NCBI GenBank assembly: GCA_948474755.1
Contig: CAOLHI010001429.1
Span: forward strand, 699,815 to 763,814
Source of the DNA: Ctenosaura bakeri
Taxonomy: Eukaryota; Chordata; Lepidosauria; Squamata; Iguanidae
Reading direction: 5' to 3'
Length of the DNA: 64,000 bases
The position numbers and the translations under genes were made by a program. Below are positions 38,284-50,363 of this stretch, piece by piece (within the stretch, counting starts at the first letter, position 1; each line of letters begins with the position of its first letter). Below the pieces are notes generated by a model. The model had not been told where the DNA came from. It ran no database searches and saw nothing but the letters and a program-made list of their open reading frames with translations.

Positions 38284-38747
38284 GAAAGAGGTAGTCCTGC
38301 ACATTCTTGTTTATTCCTACCAATTCTCATTCAGATTATACTGCATCTGGATCTGGAAATTCCCTTTAGCTAGCACTCCTAGTTAGGGTACAGAGTGGTA
38401 CCCACTAATTAAAGTAAGCTGCACCCCAAAACAACAACAAAAGAATCTGCCATTACATAAGTTTCTACTTTCCCTTGCTTATATAAATTACATTTGTTGA
38501 GCTAATAACAAATCTTTGTATGCATAATTAACTTGAGGAGATGTACAAATATCCAATCTGATAGTAATTGCCAGTTACATCAGGTGTGGCATTCTTCCCA
38601 ACAACTTGGCTGAGAACAGTACTTGGAGACACCACTCTGCAGGTGCTTGCTGACCTAATGCTCTCAGAAGGTAGTACTAAACCAAATGGTAGGCACAACA
38701 AGCACTTCCCACATATGCTCTGCGGTCCTCAACTGTGTCAGACCATG
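38284..38747. other. Intergenic DNA, nothing recognised
   Basis: No gene or repeat recognised. Confidence 0.5.
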
Positions 38748-39445
38748 GCCCTTTTCGCACGGGCCTTTGCTCGCGCGACAGCCCCGTGAGCCTCGTGGGA
38801 GTGGGAGCGTCGCTCCGCACGACGCACTCCCACTTCCGCCGGGCTCATGGGGCTGAAGCGGCGCGAGCGCGGGTTTTTTGATTTTCGCGTCCAAGCGAAA
38901 ATCACCCCGCGCTCGCGCAACGCTCCCGGCGCCCACCCGCACTTACCTTTCATGCGGAGCCTCCGGGAGCCGGCCGGGTCGTGCTTCCTTCCCTCCGCCC
39001 CTGCGGAAGGAAGGAGCGGGGTGGGGAGCTAGCGCGATGGACGCGACGCCCGCTTCGTGCGCGTGGGGGGGACGCGACACCGCCCGCTTCGCACGCGTGG
39101 GGGGGATGCGACGCCGGCCACTTCGCATGCGTGGGGGGACGCGACGCCGCCTGCTTCGCGCACGCGGGGGGGAATCCGGCGCGATGCCGCCCGCTTCGCG
39201 CGCGCGGGGGGGAATCCGGTGCGAGGTCTCCCGCTTCGCGCGTGCGGGGGGGAATCCGGCACGAGGTCTCCCGCTTCGCACGGGGGGAGAGGGCGGCTTG
39301 CACGGCAAGCCTCCTTCGGTGCCGCTTCCCCGCTCGTTCCTTCGCCTGCGGAAGGAAGGAGGGGGGAAGCGGCAGCCTCCCGGAGGAGCCTTCTTGCGCT
39401 TGCCGGCCTCCCCGCTTGCGCTAGAAGCCTCAGTGCGAAAAGGGC
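38748..39445. mobile_element. Family B DNA transposon, copy 3, very GC- and CpG-rich
   Basis: Ends GCCCTTTTCGCACGGGC and CAGTGCGAAAAGGGC, flanked by perfect CCATG duplications (38743-38747 and 39446-39450). 698 bp, the longest copy. It has the family hairpin ATTTTCGC...GCGAAAAT (38880-38903), an ACTTACCTTT motif at 38941-38949 and the GCGGAAGGAAGG seed twice. A GC-rich tandem array occupies 39045-39285. CpGs are dense and not decayed, unlike the surroundings. Long frames on both strands (up to 195 codons) follow from the lack of A/T and are not genes. Confidence 0.88.
39045..39285. repeat. GC-rich minisatellite, about 6-7 units of 38-42 bp
   Basis: Repeats of a CCCGCTTCGCRCGYGYGGGGGG core followed by AATCCGGCRCGAGGTCT or GACGCGACGCCG. 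Two unit types alternate in blocks: GACGCGACGCC early, GAATCCGG late. It lies entirely within family B copy 3. Confidence 0.85.
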
Positions 39446-39845
39446 CCATGTGTGCTTTCGTTTGAATCAACAACAACAGCAGCAGCAGCAGCAACAAGAA
39501 CCACTCCACAACTAGCTACATCTTTAAAGTAACATAGTTTTTATCCAAAGGTAAAACTTCTATCTACAGTGGAGAATACAGAATTGATTCAAAATGTAAA
39601 CCTTCAGGCTTCTGTGTTTGCCAGATCAGCAGCAGGATTACAGTTTCCACAGAGATCTCCACCCTTTCTTTCCCCGTTTAACCCCACCCTTTCTTTCCCC
39701 GTTTAACCCTAGCTACTTGTGTTAGCAAGGAAGATTCATGTGCCAAGTCCTAGGTTTCTTCCAGCAATATACAGGAAGCCCCCTGTTTTTAATGCCCCAT
39801 TATTTGATGTCCCATTCTTTTATTGCTTTCAAATTAAGGACAAGT
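39446..39845. other. Intergenic DNA with CAA/CAG run
   Basis: (CAA)3(CAG)5 at about 39468-39492, then a duplicated 24-bp segment CCACCCTTTCTTTCCCCGTT at 39660 and 39685. No gene. Confidence 0.6.
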
Positions 39846-40853
39846 TCATAGAATCATAGAAATGTAGAGTTGGAAGAGACCACAGGGGCCATCCAGTCCA
39901 ACCCCCTGCCATGCAGGAACACCCTCAAAGCACTCCTGACAGATGGCCATCAAGCCTCTGCTTAAAAACCTCCAAGGAAGGAGACTCCACTACACTCCGA
40001 GGCAGCAGATTCCACTGCCAGACAGCCCTGACTGTCAGGAAGTTCTTCCTGAGCTTCAGGTGGAATCTCCTTTCCTGCAGCTTGAATCCATTGCTCCTTG
40101 TCCTGGTCTCTGGAGCAGCAGAAAACAAGCCCTCTCCCTCCTCTACGTGGCATCCCTTCAAATATTTAAACATGGCTATCATGTCCCCTCTTAACCTTCT
40201 CTTCTGCAGACTAAACATACCCAGCTCCCTAAGCCGTTCCTCATAGGGCATGGCTTCCAGGCCTCTCACCATTTTGGTCGCCCTCCTCTGGACTTGCTCC
40301 AGCTTGTCAATATCCTTCTTGAATTGGGGTGCCCAGAACTGGACACAGTATTCAAGATGGGGTCTAACCAAAGCAGAGTAGAGTGGTACCAGTACCTCTC
40401 TCGATCTAGACACCATACTCCTATTGATGCAGCCGAGAATTGCATTGGCTTTCTTGGCTGCCGCATCACACTGCTGACTCATGTTCAGCTTGTGATTTAT
40501 GAAGACTCCTAGATCCCTTTCACACGTACTGCTATCCAGCCACGTGTCCCCCATCCTATATTTCTGTATTCCATTTTTTCTACCTAAGTGTAGGACCTTA
40601 CACTTCTCTCTGTTGAATTTCATTTTGTTAGCCTTGGCCCAGCTCTCCAATCTATCCAGGTCATTTTGAATTTTGATCCTGTCCTCTGGCGTATTAGCAA
40701 CCCCTCCCAATTTGGTATCATCTGCAAATTTGATGAGCATGCCCTCTATTCCTTCATCCAAGTCACTGATAAAAATATTGAACAGCACTGGGCCCAGGAC
40801 AGAACCCTGTGGCACCCCACTAGTCACTTCTCTCCAGGATGAAAAGCAGCCCA
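39846..40853 (-). mobile_element. CR1 LINE, 5'-truncated, young
   Basis: About 1.0 kb of CR1 3' end on the minus strand. The 3' terminus is at 39846 (complement of repeated ATTCTATGA units) and the 5' truncation is at about 40853, inside the reverse transcriptase. The ORF2 remnant is open throughout and the 3' 220 bp are nearly identical to 55068-55288, so insertion was recent. Confidence 0.9.
39925..40853 (-). pseudogene. CR1 ORF2 C-terminal fragment, frame still open
   Basis: About 309 codons without a stop, beginning at the truncation point ([20 protein letters not shown]) and containing the intact RT catalytic [12 protein letters not shown], the [20 protein letters not shown] block and the terminal [20 protein letters not shown]. 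It lacks the endonuclease and the N-terminal half of the reverse transcriptase, so it cannot act alone. It keeps the VPQGSVLGP motif lost in the longer copy at 8.3 kb. A truncated retrotransposon copy, not a host gene. Confidence 0.88.
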
Positions 40854-43321
40854 TTGATTTGACAGTGGTTCCATTCCTTCATCAGTTTTTCCTGCCTATG
40901 GAGGCTTGCTTTGGACTGCTTACATGCGCATGCTTGCTTGCAAGGCAAGCCGAGAGGGGAAAAAGGCACCAAGCCAGCTAAGAGACTCTGCAAGCAGTGC
41001 ACACACTGTCAGTCCCAAGTGAGCCTCTGCTAGTCCTTCATGCTCCCTACAGTACAATAAATGGGTTCCACTTTTCAACCAATTTTGTTTTCTGACAGTG
41101 TTCCAGTCTCTAACCTGCCAGAATAACAGGGAAAGCATTAAAGGCAATGCAGATATTTAATGAGTCAATATAGGACATGGGGAATCAGTGATGGGTTGAA
41201 AGACGAACAAAAAGTCTGAGTATATGGAATGTAAGTGGTTAGCAAGCACACCTTGTGGCGCTACGATACCATGACTGATCACAAGGTATATCTATTAAAG
41301 CAACAACTTAATTTCTTGGCTGTGTGGATCTTGACTCACATGAGATAGCTTTAACCCCGGTCCAGAACTGACACATGTTTGATCTCTAAATATTTGTATC
41401 AGGATTTCTTCTTAATCAGTGACATTAAAGGCAACAGGAGATTATTTAGGCAATACTAAGGAGGGATAGAAGCTGAAGAGGAAGGGCTCACTATGGCAGC
41501 AAACAGAAGGTCTTCCCCTTTTTGTGTATATAGCCTTTCATTCCAGTTGTGCCTGTACCTGGAACTAAATTGCTCTCAGCCCAAAGTTCCTTGCTTGGCC
41601 ACATGGTAACTGTGTGTTATGGAGAAGCCACCATCTTTCTTTTCTTTTAAATTGAGCTGCTGTCAGGTTTATACTGCCATCTTGATCTACCTACAGGAAG
41701 AACATGTTGTACATTATTGGAAAATGTTACTTCTCTGATTTCCTTCTGACTATTATTACATCTTTCATATGTAAGACTTTGTACCTCTTTTCCTGGGCCA
41801 AGTATAGAGGTATTTGTGTTCACGGTTGAAGGTTGCTCCATCATGCTGCATTGTCTGCACTGCCAGTTCAAGAAAACAGTAATCTGACAATGCTGAGTGT
41901 AGACAGTATTGGTGAGAAGCTTTATCACTGAAGTTACTGTTGGATTAGCTTTATGCTGTTTAGCAGTTTGAGTGCAGACCCACCCCTTTACGCACATACA
42001 ACATGTACACCCACAGATCACACAGACTGCATCTACTAATTAAGTCATTTAGAGGATTTTGATTGTTTACTGCTTTCCTTTGTTTCTTCCAAAAAGGCTA
42101 TTTCTCTCTTCCCCACCCCCTTTACAAAATATAGTAAAACATACATTTGGCTAACATGTGTTAACTCAGCTGGAGCAGGAACCTAGAAATGGATAATCCC
42201 ATTCCAAATTAAAAAAATGCAAAAGTAGAATACTTTTTTAAAAAGCCAACCAATTTAAACCAACACATAAATAGATAAAGTAAATAAAGGCCAATCATCT
42301 ACTGGGCTCCAAATACACATTTAACAACAACTGCCTGTGTGACAATAAAGATATTCTCCATGAGTGTCATTTCCCCACTGGTGAAATTGGTTAGGTGTGA
42401 ATGGCTCCCATGACCTGAATGGGACAAAAGGTTATAACATATTTCTGGTGACAGATGGGAGAAAGACAATTCAGGCACACTTTGCATGTCCCAAATGCTA
42501 CTGCCTGTTCCTGAATACATCTCACCACCACCCACTAAAATGAGCCAATTAATGAATCAAACAGAAATATGAAACAGGCTGATGGCAAGGCAGCTGAAAT
42601 CAAGGGTGTTCACTCCATTCCTAAACTCTTTTCTTTGAGAGGAACAAGTCCTACCAACATTGGTGGAGATGATTTCCAAGAAAGTGTGCTGAGGCTGGTA
42701 GCTTTAGAAAAGAATGCAGAGGGTGTGAAGTTGATGCTGTTGTTAGAAACACCATAAAAACAATACAAAAGTAAACTGTGCCAAGGGAGGCAAGGGCCAA
42801 AAAAAAGTTCTCCAAAGTAGGTGCTTTTGAAGCACTTGCAAGAATGATATCCAACCCTTTTGCTTTTTCCTTCCATCTCTGTTTTAAGTGTTTGCTTGAG
42901 CACAAAAGTGAAGTCTTCATCAGAAGTCTCTCCAGTCTGCCATCAGTCATTTCTATCTCATCAGTAACTGCTTTATGCTGCCAATGACATCACATTTCTT
43001 CATGGGCCTGAACATTTTCTTGCATGTTCCACCACTACAGCCACAGGTAGGGAAACTGTGTAACCTGTCCAGGCAACTGAAGCAAGCCATTTGCAGCAAT
43101 ATCAGCACTGCAGTTTGGCCTCTTCTTTGCTAGGCTTGTCCCAAAGCTTTGTGCCACGACGAATTCCCAGGTTTGGCACCATGAAACCTGCAAATACTGG
43201 GTTACTGACTGTCTCACAGAAGCGCACAGCTGGCATGAAAATAAGGCCTTTGGAAGTCCCCCCTTCAATTTCCAGTCCTCTCCTCCAGGATTACAAGAAT
43301 AGCCCTGCCCCACTCCCAAGG
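40854..43321. other. Downstream flank of the BRINP gene; 3' UTR probably at the right end
   Basis: No repeat family or other gene recognised. The part next to the stop codon (roughly 42300-43321) must include the 3' UTR of the minus-strand gene if it is not spliced, but I could not place a clear AATAAA signal (TTTATT on the plus strand), so its end is unknown. Confidence 0.5.
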
Positions 43322-44435
43322 CTAGCTGCACAGTTTACCAGTCTCATACTCCACTGGATTTGGCAGTTTGGCATTGAAGGCCTGCAAGGTAGACTGGATT
43401 CGACTTACCTCGCTGTTGGCTAATTTGAGCCTATGCCGGAGCAAGCAAGAAAATAGATCAAGGCGGATTTTCCCAGGGGGAGAGAGACGGTTTACCCGGT
43501 CCCTGATCTCAATCAGCTGCAATATAGCAGAGTCTTGGGAGCCTTGAGTATATGGGTAATCCAGTTGAAGGACAAGGTCCCGAATGGCATCAGACTCAAA
43601 GGGCAGGCTGTAGCCAAAGACCTGCAAGCTATTGATCCTCATGTACCCTAGGTTCTTAGAAGGGTCCATCTCCAATGGCTCATAAAAGATGGTCTCATTA
43701 GAGCTGTCATTGAGAGATTTGATGCGGCTCCTCAGGTAGACATGGACTGTCTCAAAAAAGGTCTTCCATTTAGTGCCTAATGTGAGGGTCCAGTTTTGGC
43801 ACTGGCCAGAAGCATCCACGTTAGTCCTTTCCCAGTCAGGGAATCCACTCTCGTTGGTGGGCATAAACCAGCTCTCTGAGTGGCTTCCCCCAAAGGGATT
43901 GACATAGATGGCCATGACAGGCTCCAGGGTGCTGTTCTTGGTGAGGCAGATCTGAAGGGAGAGGGCCAGCATGAGGTGGACCAAGCTTGGTTTGTATTTG
44001 TTACTCTTCAGGGTCACCAGCATCCTCTTTCTCCAAGAAGGTTCAAACCAGGTCCCCAGGCGCATGTCGTTGCTGATGAAGATGGAGTGCACTTCAATGC
44101 GGCTGTCTCGCTTCTGCAAAAGGTATTTGAGCTCCAAGTCTTGCAGGTCTGTTTCCAGCCCTAAGTAGTGCTCTAGGGACTCTGCAACCTCTGGGCGGCA
44201 TAGCCCTGAGGTGAGAACGTAGCCAGGATTGCAGGAACCACACTGTGTGGCATTCTCATCTGCACAGGCTGCACATTCTGGCCCCTCCCCCAAGGCACAG
44301 GGGATGGTGCCCTGGCAAGAGGGCTGGTCATGGGGGCAGGTGCAACTGTGGCTCTCTTCCACAAATGTCCCTGGCACAGAGGTCTCACTGCAGTAGAGGA
44401 GGGACTGGGCGCGGCTCCACCAATAGGTCAGAGGT
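43322..44435 (-). CDS. BRINP2: BRINP family gene, last coding exon (best fit BRINP2)
   Basis: 371 codons plus one base, ending KLCS-TAG at 43322. The acceptor reads TTTCTCGTTGCAG before ACCTCTG at 44435, and the first base completes an arginine codon from the previous exon, giving PKERPLTYWWSRAQSLLYC. Residues about 20-70 are a cysteine-rich EGF-like stretch (CTCPHDQPSC, IPCALGEG, CGSCNPGYVL). A large conserved C-terminal region follows (DSRIEVHSIFISNDMRLG, NPFGGSHSESWFMPTNE, YPYTQGSQDSA, LFSCLLRHRLKLAN). NxS/T sites at NAT, NST, NES, NWT, NDS and NET fit a secreted or lumenal glycoprotein. BRINPs are neuronal MACPF-domain proteins with reported effects on cell-cycle progression and brain development. 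The ending NPVEYETGKLCS favours BRINP2 over BRINP3 and clearly excludes BRINP1. The bulk of the protein encoded here is intact with no stop. Confidence 0.9.
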
Positions 44436-47400
44436 CTGCAACGAGAAAGGCACATAGAGAAAAGCAAAGTTAGCTCTGTATTAATGCAACAAAAACACCG
44501 AATTAGGGTTGACATTAGCTTGTCTGTCTCTCTTAGCCGCATCCCAGGGGAAGCTGATGTCAACAGAGCAGAAGGGAGGAAGGAATAGCATATATTTCTC
44601 CCTTCCCTTTCTAGTCTTTCCTCCTTCCTTCTCACTGGTCGTAATGGGGAAGAAATCAGGTATGTTTGCTGAGACCACAAAAGTGTAACCTAAGACTTTG
44701 TGAAATCTCTTGGTTGATTCTGAAAGTCTTGTTTTCACTTTTCTTCCCTTGCCATGGCTTCCAACGGGATGGGATTTGCTACATTGGTTCTTGGGCTGGT
44801 ACAATTTCTGTCACACCACAGAGAACATAGAACATCCCTCAGGTGTCCCCAAACTGCTCCATTTTCAACCCCACAGACTGGTGGAGCAGTGCTTGCCACA
44901 CAGACTACAGTAGGAGATACCTTCACTGCCACCTGGCAAGACATTACAGGAAAGCTATAACTCCCAAAGGCCCATCCACCTAGACCCATTCAGGAAGCAC
45001 AGCAGTGCTAAAATCAGTCAAGAGCAGTCAGTCATTGCATCTAAGGGGTCTGTGTGTGCTCAGCTGGCAGCCATGATGGATGCTTTTGAAAGTCTCAGAA
45101 TCTCAGGATTCTCCCCATATCTGGAGGTTCCAAATTAATTTTATCTCATTTCTGGATTAGTCCTGTTGTGTTAGTGATTATCCATTCTTCTGGGTTTTTT
45201 CAAATTCCATTTTGTACATATCGCTACACATAGTTTGCTGCAGTTTTCAGTCTGTGTCCATTCTTTTCTTACAAATGTCTCATGTACACTTGTACATGTA
45301 CATGTAGAATAAAAAGACTCAATGAAAAAACTGTAACAAACTATACATATTGCTACGCACTAATTCTGAAATTAATTTTAGAAGATCTCCAAGTTAAAGC
45401 AAAAGACAGGCACAACAAAATAAAGAGGAAAAGCTTGGAACAGTAACAGAAGTCAGATTTAGAAAGGTATTTCTTGTGTTAGAGTTAGAAGTTGCTTTTC
45501 AGCTGTTGTATGTGTTTGTCCTTTTTAAATAGATTTTCCAAGGGATGAAAAAAAAGGAATGATACAGTAGCAAAGCATGTGAGGGATAAAAGTTGTGGAG
45601 AGGGGACTCCTGTAAAATTCAGTGATTTGTATATTTAAAATTCAGTGGATGAGACAGAAGAGTGATGCCAAAACATCTGAAGCTACCCAAAATGGGGAAG
45701 TTGTGTCCCTGCTGGCCATGAGAAAGGGAGAGGCTATGCGATACAACAGATTGGCACATGTTCTGCTGGGTTGGAAGGTTTCAAGGGGTTTTTAAACTCT
45801 TTTCTTGCATGTGGGAAAACATCCAGATTCTAAAAGAAGTCCTCTACCCTAACCCAAAAGAAGAAAAGAACATTGCATTATCCCAGGCCCTGTCTACCAC
45901 ACAGCAACTATTGCTTCCTTGTTGAGAGGAATGCAGAGAGGCCCCTTAGCACACCCAGTTACATCCTTATAAGTGCAGGAATTATCCAGCCCGCAAGCCA
46001 TATACAGCCTGCCACAGACACCAGTAAAGTCCTCAGGACTTTCTCCAATCCTCCCCAACAACAAAACGTTGGCTCCAAAATGCAGAAGCATGTCTCATAA
46101 GCCTCTGGATGATGCCATTCTCCATTCCAAGGCTACTTCACCTTTCAAACCAAAAATACCCCTTGGGGACCAAAACAGCTTCCTCTCCAACTAGAAGTGA
46201 CTATTCAATCCCTTTGGGGTTAGGAAAAATAGGCAGGTCTGGCCCACAGAGGTTTGACCAGTGGAAAATTGGAGAAGTGCAGCCCAGGACCCTCAACAGC
46301 TTCCCGTCCCTGCAACAGATTTAAAAAAACAACACCACTTCAGATTATGGGCTCCTCTACAGGGAACAAAGGTGATGAGGAAGTGAAATATTTGTTTGGT
46401 TTCCTTTAAAAAAAATATCTCCAAGTGATATTTCTGTTGTCCTGGACTATTCTCTGGCAGTTCCCAGCACCAGCTGCATCATTTTATTCCCACTTTTGAG
46501 CAGGTTTATTTTTAATTCTAAGACATATCAGAAAAAGTATATGCTTCTCTTCTTTAACTTTCTTTTTTTAAAAAATCTTAGAGTTACAGTACAGTGATGC
46601 AGCATTTTGTGCTATAATACTAGTAACTTTAAGAAAAAGGGATGTAAAAAGACATGAGGAAAAAAAAGTCTTTCAAACCTCAGTAATCCACACAATAGTT
46701 TTTGTGTTGTGACACAACAGTCACTTCAGTGATGCACATAACAGTTAAAAAAAAACTTTGGAAGAACCATTGTGCAGATCCAAGGAATTGCGGGAAACAT
46801 CCTGCCCCTGAAGAATGCAATTAATAGACATGGAGGAGAAACCAACTGGCACAGCCCAGCAACCTCCAAAAAGCTTTACTGTGAGGACTCATGTCTCTTT
46901 AGACTTGTAATCTCTTAATTCATTTGTTAAACTAACTGTGGGGTAGCAGCTCATCACTACTCTAGAACCCCATACCTCTGGCCAATCTGCTCCTGAGCCT
47001 TTGGAGATGTTTCCCCTTGTTTTTACCCCACTTTTCCAGTAATGAGTTATACACCTATCTCTGACTCTTCACTACCACTCTGTACCTGCAGAAAGCTGAA
47101 GTTCAACAATTAGAGTTAAGCTATGCAGAATGAAGTGGGTGAGCAAGCATGCCTGAATGTTTAATTAAAATATAATTGCAATCTCATAAAGCAGCAGTAA
47201 AAATATCAATTACAGTACATGTTCTTTTTTTAAAAAAAAGCCTTTGAATTTAGAAAGGATGGTGATGTTATTTCTTCCTTTGACTCAGTATTTCATTCCA
47301 CAGCCTACTTCCTTGAAAAATACTACAGTTAATATCTATGTTACTCTCTAAGCTTTTAAGGCCATGGAGGAATTGGGAGTTCCACTGGTCTCCCAGGGAA

Positions 47401-47638
47401 ACTTGTAGTGCTACACAACCCACTGCCCCCATCCCAGTTGGTTTTTTTTTACTCTGCCCCCTTGGTTCATCTCTAAGCACCTCTTGTGAAAAGGCTTGGG
47501 AGCAAAAATGTGGTGAACTTCCACATGCAAACACTCTAGGGGACATATCGCTACAGGGTGACCCTAGGAGGGCTCCAAAATAGCCTGAAGGGTTGTACTT
47601 TTCCCACTGCTATTTCAAAATGTTTAGAGAAAAATGGC

Positions 47639-47991
47639 ATACCCTCCAACTGTCCCAACTGGGCAAGGACAGTCCCAAATAATCCTCTGTTGTCCCACAT
47701 TTTCAGCTGCTTCTAAAATATTCCACTTTTTCTCTCTTTCCACTTTCCCCCTTTGTCCTCAGTTTACTTCAATTGCTGCAAACTGAGTTCAAAGTCAATT
47801 AACTCAGTGGGAAGAGAGTTGCAAAGGGGTCAGATTCTTGCCCTTCCCACCAGGCACAGGCAAACACAAACTGCTACAGCCTTTCTTTGCCTGTGTGTTC
47901 TTCTTCATTAATAACTTTTGCCTTCTTAACCACATCTGATGTGGCTTGGACACATACGTTCTGGTTTTTGACTGTGAAATGTTGGAGGGTC
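47639..47991 (+). mobile_element. Family C interspersed repeat, copy 1
   Basis: Begins ATACCCTCCAACTGTCCC and ends GTGAAATGTTGGAGGGT, so its ends form a short inverted repeat (ACCCTCCAAC / GTTGGAGGGT). Its 350 bp align with the complement of 54241-54606 (blocks AATCCTCTGT, CCCTTTGTCCTC, TTACTTCAATTGC, CAATTAACTCAG). Probably a non-autonomous DNA element. The flanking duplication is unclear. Confidence 0.65.
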
Positions 47992-48161
47992 TAAAGTGGC
48001 CGTAGTATTAAACTGACCCACTTTCCATTCATACGATTATATTTTTAAAAAATATAAAATAGCAGTAATTGTGTGTTCATTGGCATGTGTATTAACACTG
48101 AAATATCTAGTGTGGATTTTCAAAACATTTTCCTTTATAAATATCTTTTCTTCACACACGT

Positions 48162-48780
48162 TGTAGGGGCATAATAATTAGGAAATAATTAATCAATAGC
48201 TTAATAGCAGGCACACTGAATTAGGGAAAAAAGCAACGGGGCCAGGCAAAATGAGAAGAATGCTTATGCTTGCAGCTGGATGCAGATAACAGGAAAATCA
48301 GCTTGTAGAACTTAGAATAACAGGAAGCTAAGTAGGGTAACGATAGATAGAAAAAAGGGATAACTAACTGAGTAGGCTCAACAGGTGTTGAAAGAGAGGT
48401 AGACTTTGTGGGTTGCAGAGTGGGCCAAGGGGAGGGGGAGTGACCACAAGAGATGAACTTTGGTGACCAAGAGCCTCATAAAACTTCATTTTAATATTAA
48501 AAATCACACCCCTAGGGTGGGATCTGGTATTATAATTTAGGACCGCCTATGTGGACATGCGCAGTGCTTGTATGCTGACATCATAATATATTCGTGACAT
48601 AGTTCCTATACGTAGGTATTTGGATTAGCCAATAATTAGCATTTCTTGCTTCTGTAATGGATGCTTAACAGGGTATAAAGCTACCTGCATGTAGCCATTT
48701 TCTTTGTAGTAGTATATTTTTAGTGCCTGATGCACAACTGTTCTCCTCTTGTACAAGACAAAAACAAATTCCTTTCAGTT
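48162..48780 (+). mobile_element. LTR-like interspersed repeat, copy 2
   Basis: Starts near TGTAGGGGCATAATAATTAG and aligns with the complement of 4717-5315 along about 600 bp. It carries a CCAAT box (TTAGCCAATAATTAGC, about 48630) and a TATA-like GGGTATAAAGC (about 48670) at promoter-like spacing, then CTCCTCTTGTACAAGAC near the right end. I could not define a target duplication or a CA end, so LTR identity is inference. Confidence 0.55.
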
Positions 48781-49082
48781 TTGCTGCTAATCCACTTGTG
48801 GTCTAAATACATGTGGTAACAATGTCACCAAGGGCTAAATATACAGCACATAGTTGAGTCTTTCTTTTTCACTCCCAAGCAAGGGCCTGATCCAGATCAG
48901 ATCCCCCAGTATATGAGTAGAGGAGATTTAAACTTCCACAGGCCATCTATATTCTCCTAAACTGATTTCCTGGGTCAGCTTGAAAGAGGAATTAAAAACT
49001 CCATTGTTGGAATCCTTCTCATCCATGTGTTGTGGGCCTGATCTGGATCAGGATGTTCATTTGGGATTGAACAGAAAGTTAG

Positions 49083-49547
49083 GCCCTTTCCACACGGGCC
49101 TATTAAAACAGTGCAGAGCGACCTCCAATGGAGGTCTTCTGCACCGTGGAGTGGACCAGGGCAGACTACTTTTCGTAGTTCTGCACCTCAGTCCTCTCCA
49201 GAGCAACCGGAACTGGTTGTGCAGTGTGCTTTTTAAAAACCTCTTTTAAGAGATTTTTAAAAAGTACAGAGCATGCGACCCCGTGTCGCTCCGTCCCTGT
49301 GCTCCGGTGCAGATTTGCAGGCACACACTAGTGCGTGCCTGCAGATCTACCGGGGGCAGGCTTTTGGCTGGCGAGCTTCTCCGGTTGGTGGAGAGCCTCC
49401 ACCAACTGGAAGCCGCCATTTTGGACGCCGGAGCAGTGCGGAGAGACGAGCTCGCACTGCTCCTCGTCCCAACGGACTCGCCCAGACCCACCAAAAGGTC
49501 GGTGAGTAGCAGCAGGGAGCATTTCCCTGGCCGCGTGCAGAAAGGGC
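49083..49547. mobile_element. Family B DNA transposon, copy 4
   Basis: 465 bp with ends GCCCTTTCCACACGGGC and CGTGCAGAAAGGGC, flanked by GTTAG (49078-49082) and CTTAG (49548-49552), 4 of 5. It is the inverse of copy 2 (25362-25827), sharing CGAGCTTCTCC, CTCCACCAACTGGA, GCCGCCATTTTGG and GACCTCCAATGGAGGTC. A donor-like CGGTGAGTAG lies at 49500-49509. It sits in the BRINP intron, with the donor-like motif antisense to the gene. Confidence 0.87.
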
Positions 49548-50239
49548 CTTAGTCTCAGCGGCATGCTGCACATTTAATGTAGTGGGTAGCTTAGCATTTA
49601 TTTTGCCTGGATCTTAATTGATCTGGGTATAACCTATCCATTTAACGCTATGTACGGTTTGAGCAGCAAGGAAGAAAGTTAATTTAATGGGCTTCTTCTG
49701 TAATCAACAAAATTCCTTATATCAGATCACTGAATTTTACAGAATAAGACACCAGCTATTGGCAATGTGCTAGTTTACAATACACAGGGAATTTTGTAAA
49801 TTCATGAGAGAACTTAAAGTGTATGACACACACACCCAGCATACCTGCTTTCTGACCATTCCACTACTCTACTCCTTATTAACAAATCTTGCAACAAAAC
49901 AAAATAAAAAACATAATCGATTCACCTTAAGTTCTCCATAAGTCAGAAATGACTTGAAGGCATACAACAATAACCTATTATTCTATCTCATTCCATCTAC
50001 CACAACATTACAACATTACATGTCACATGTAAAACATCTCTAAGGTTCTTGGGGTATCAGATTCCAGATCTCACACAAAATACTTCACAGCAGTAAACAC
50101 TGCCCCCACCCCAAATAACAGCAATAATCCAACACAGAGTGCAGACACAGTTAGGACCACATTAATCAGTGAGCTCCGGACAACCTTTCCTAGCCTGGCT
50201 CCATCCAAATATACTGGCCTAGACTTCCCATTTTTGTTA

Positions 50240-50287
50240 GGGATGTTAAGAGCTGTAATCCAAGACATCTAGAGGGACACAGGTTAG
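50240..50287 (+). mobile_element. Partial family D repeat
   Basis: GGGATGTTAAGAGCTGTAAT, then CCAAGACATCTAGAGGGACA, matches the right arm of the 34163-34281 element. The left arm is not clear. Confidence 0.4.
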
Positions 50288-50363
50288 AGAAGGCTGGCTT
50301 AAGTTGCACCTATCTCTGGACTGAACTGTGACCTAAGGAGACCCGCCTATAAATATAGCAGAC

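Larger units (their letters stand above)
44436..50363 (-). other. BRINP intron between the last two coding exons
   Basis: 5.9 kb, with donor GAGAG/GTCTGC at its right end and acceptor TTGCAG at its left end (minus strand). It contains a family C repeat, an LTR-like repeat, family B copy 4, a short SINE tail (49925-49975: CTCCATAAGTCAGAAATGAC, then AAGGCATACAACAATAAC) and a partial family D repeat. The donor GTCTGC is weak compared with GTRAGT. The rest is unannotated AT-rich DNA. Confidence 0.8.

Noticed and set aside
38878..39515. Overlapping reading frames of 147-195 codons on both strands
   Set aside because: All lie in the GC-rich family B copy 3 and its minisatellite. The frames are arginine/glycine/alanine repeats open on both strands only because A/T-containing stop codons are rare there.
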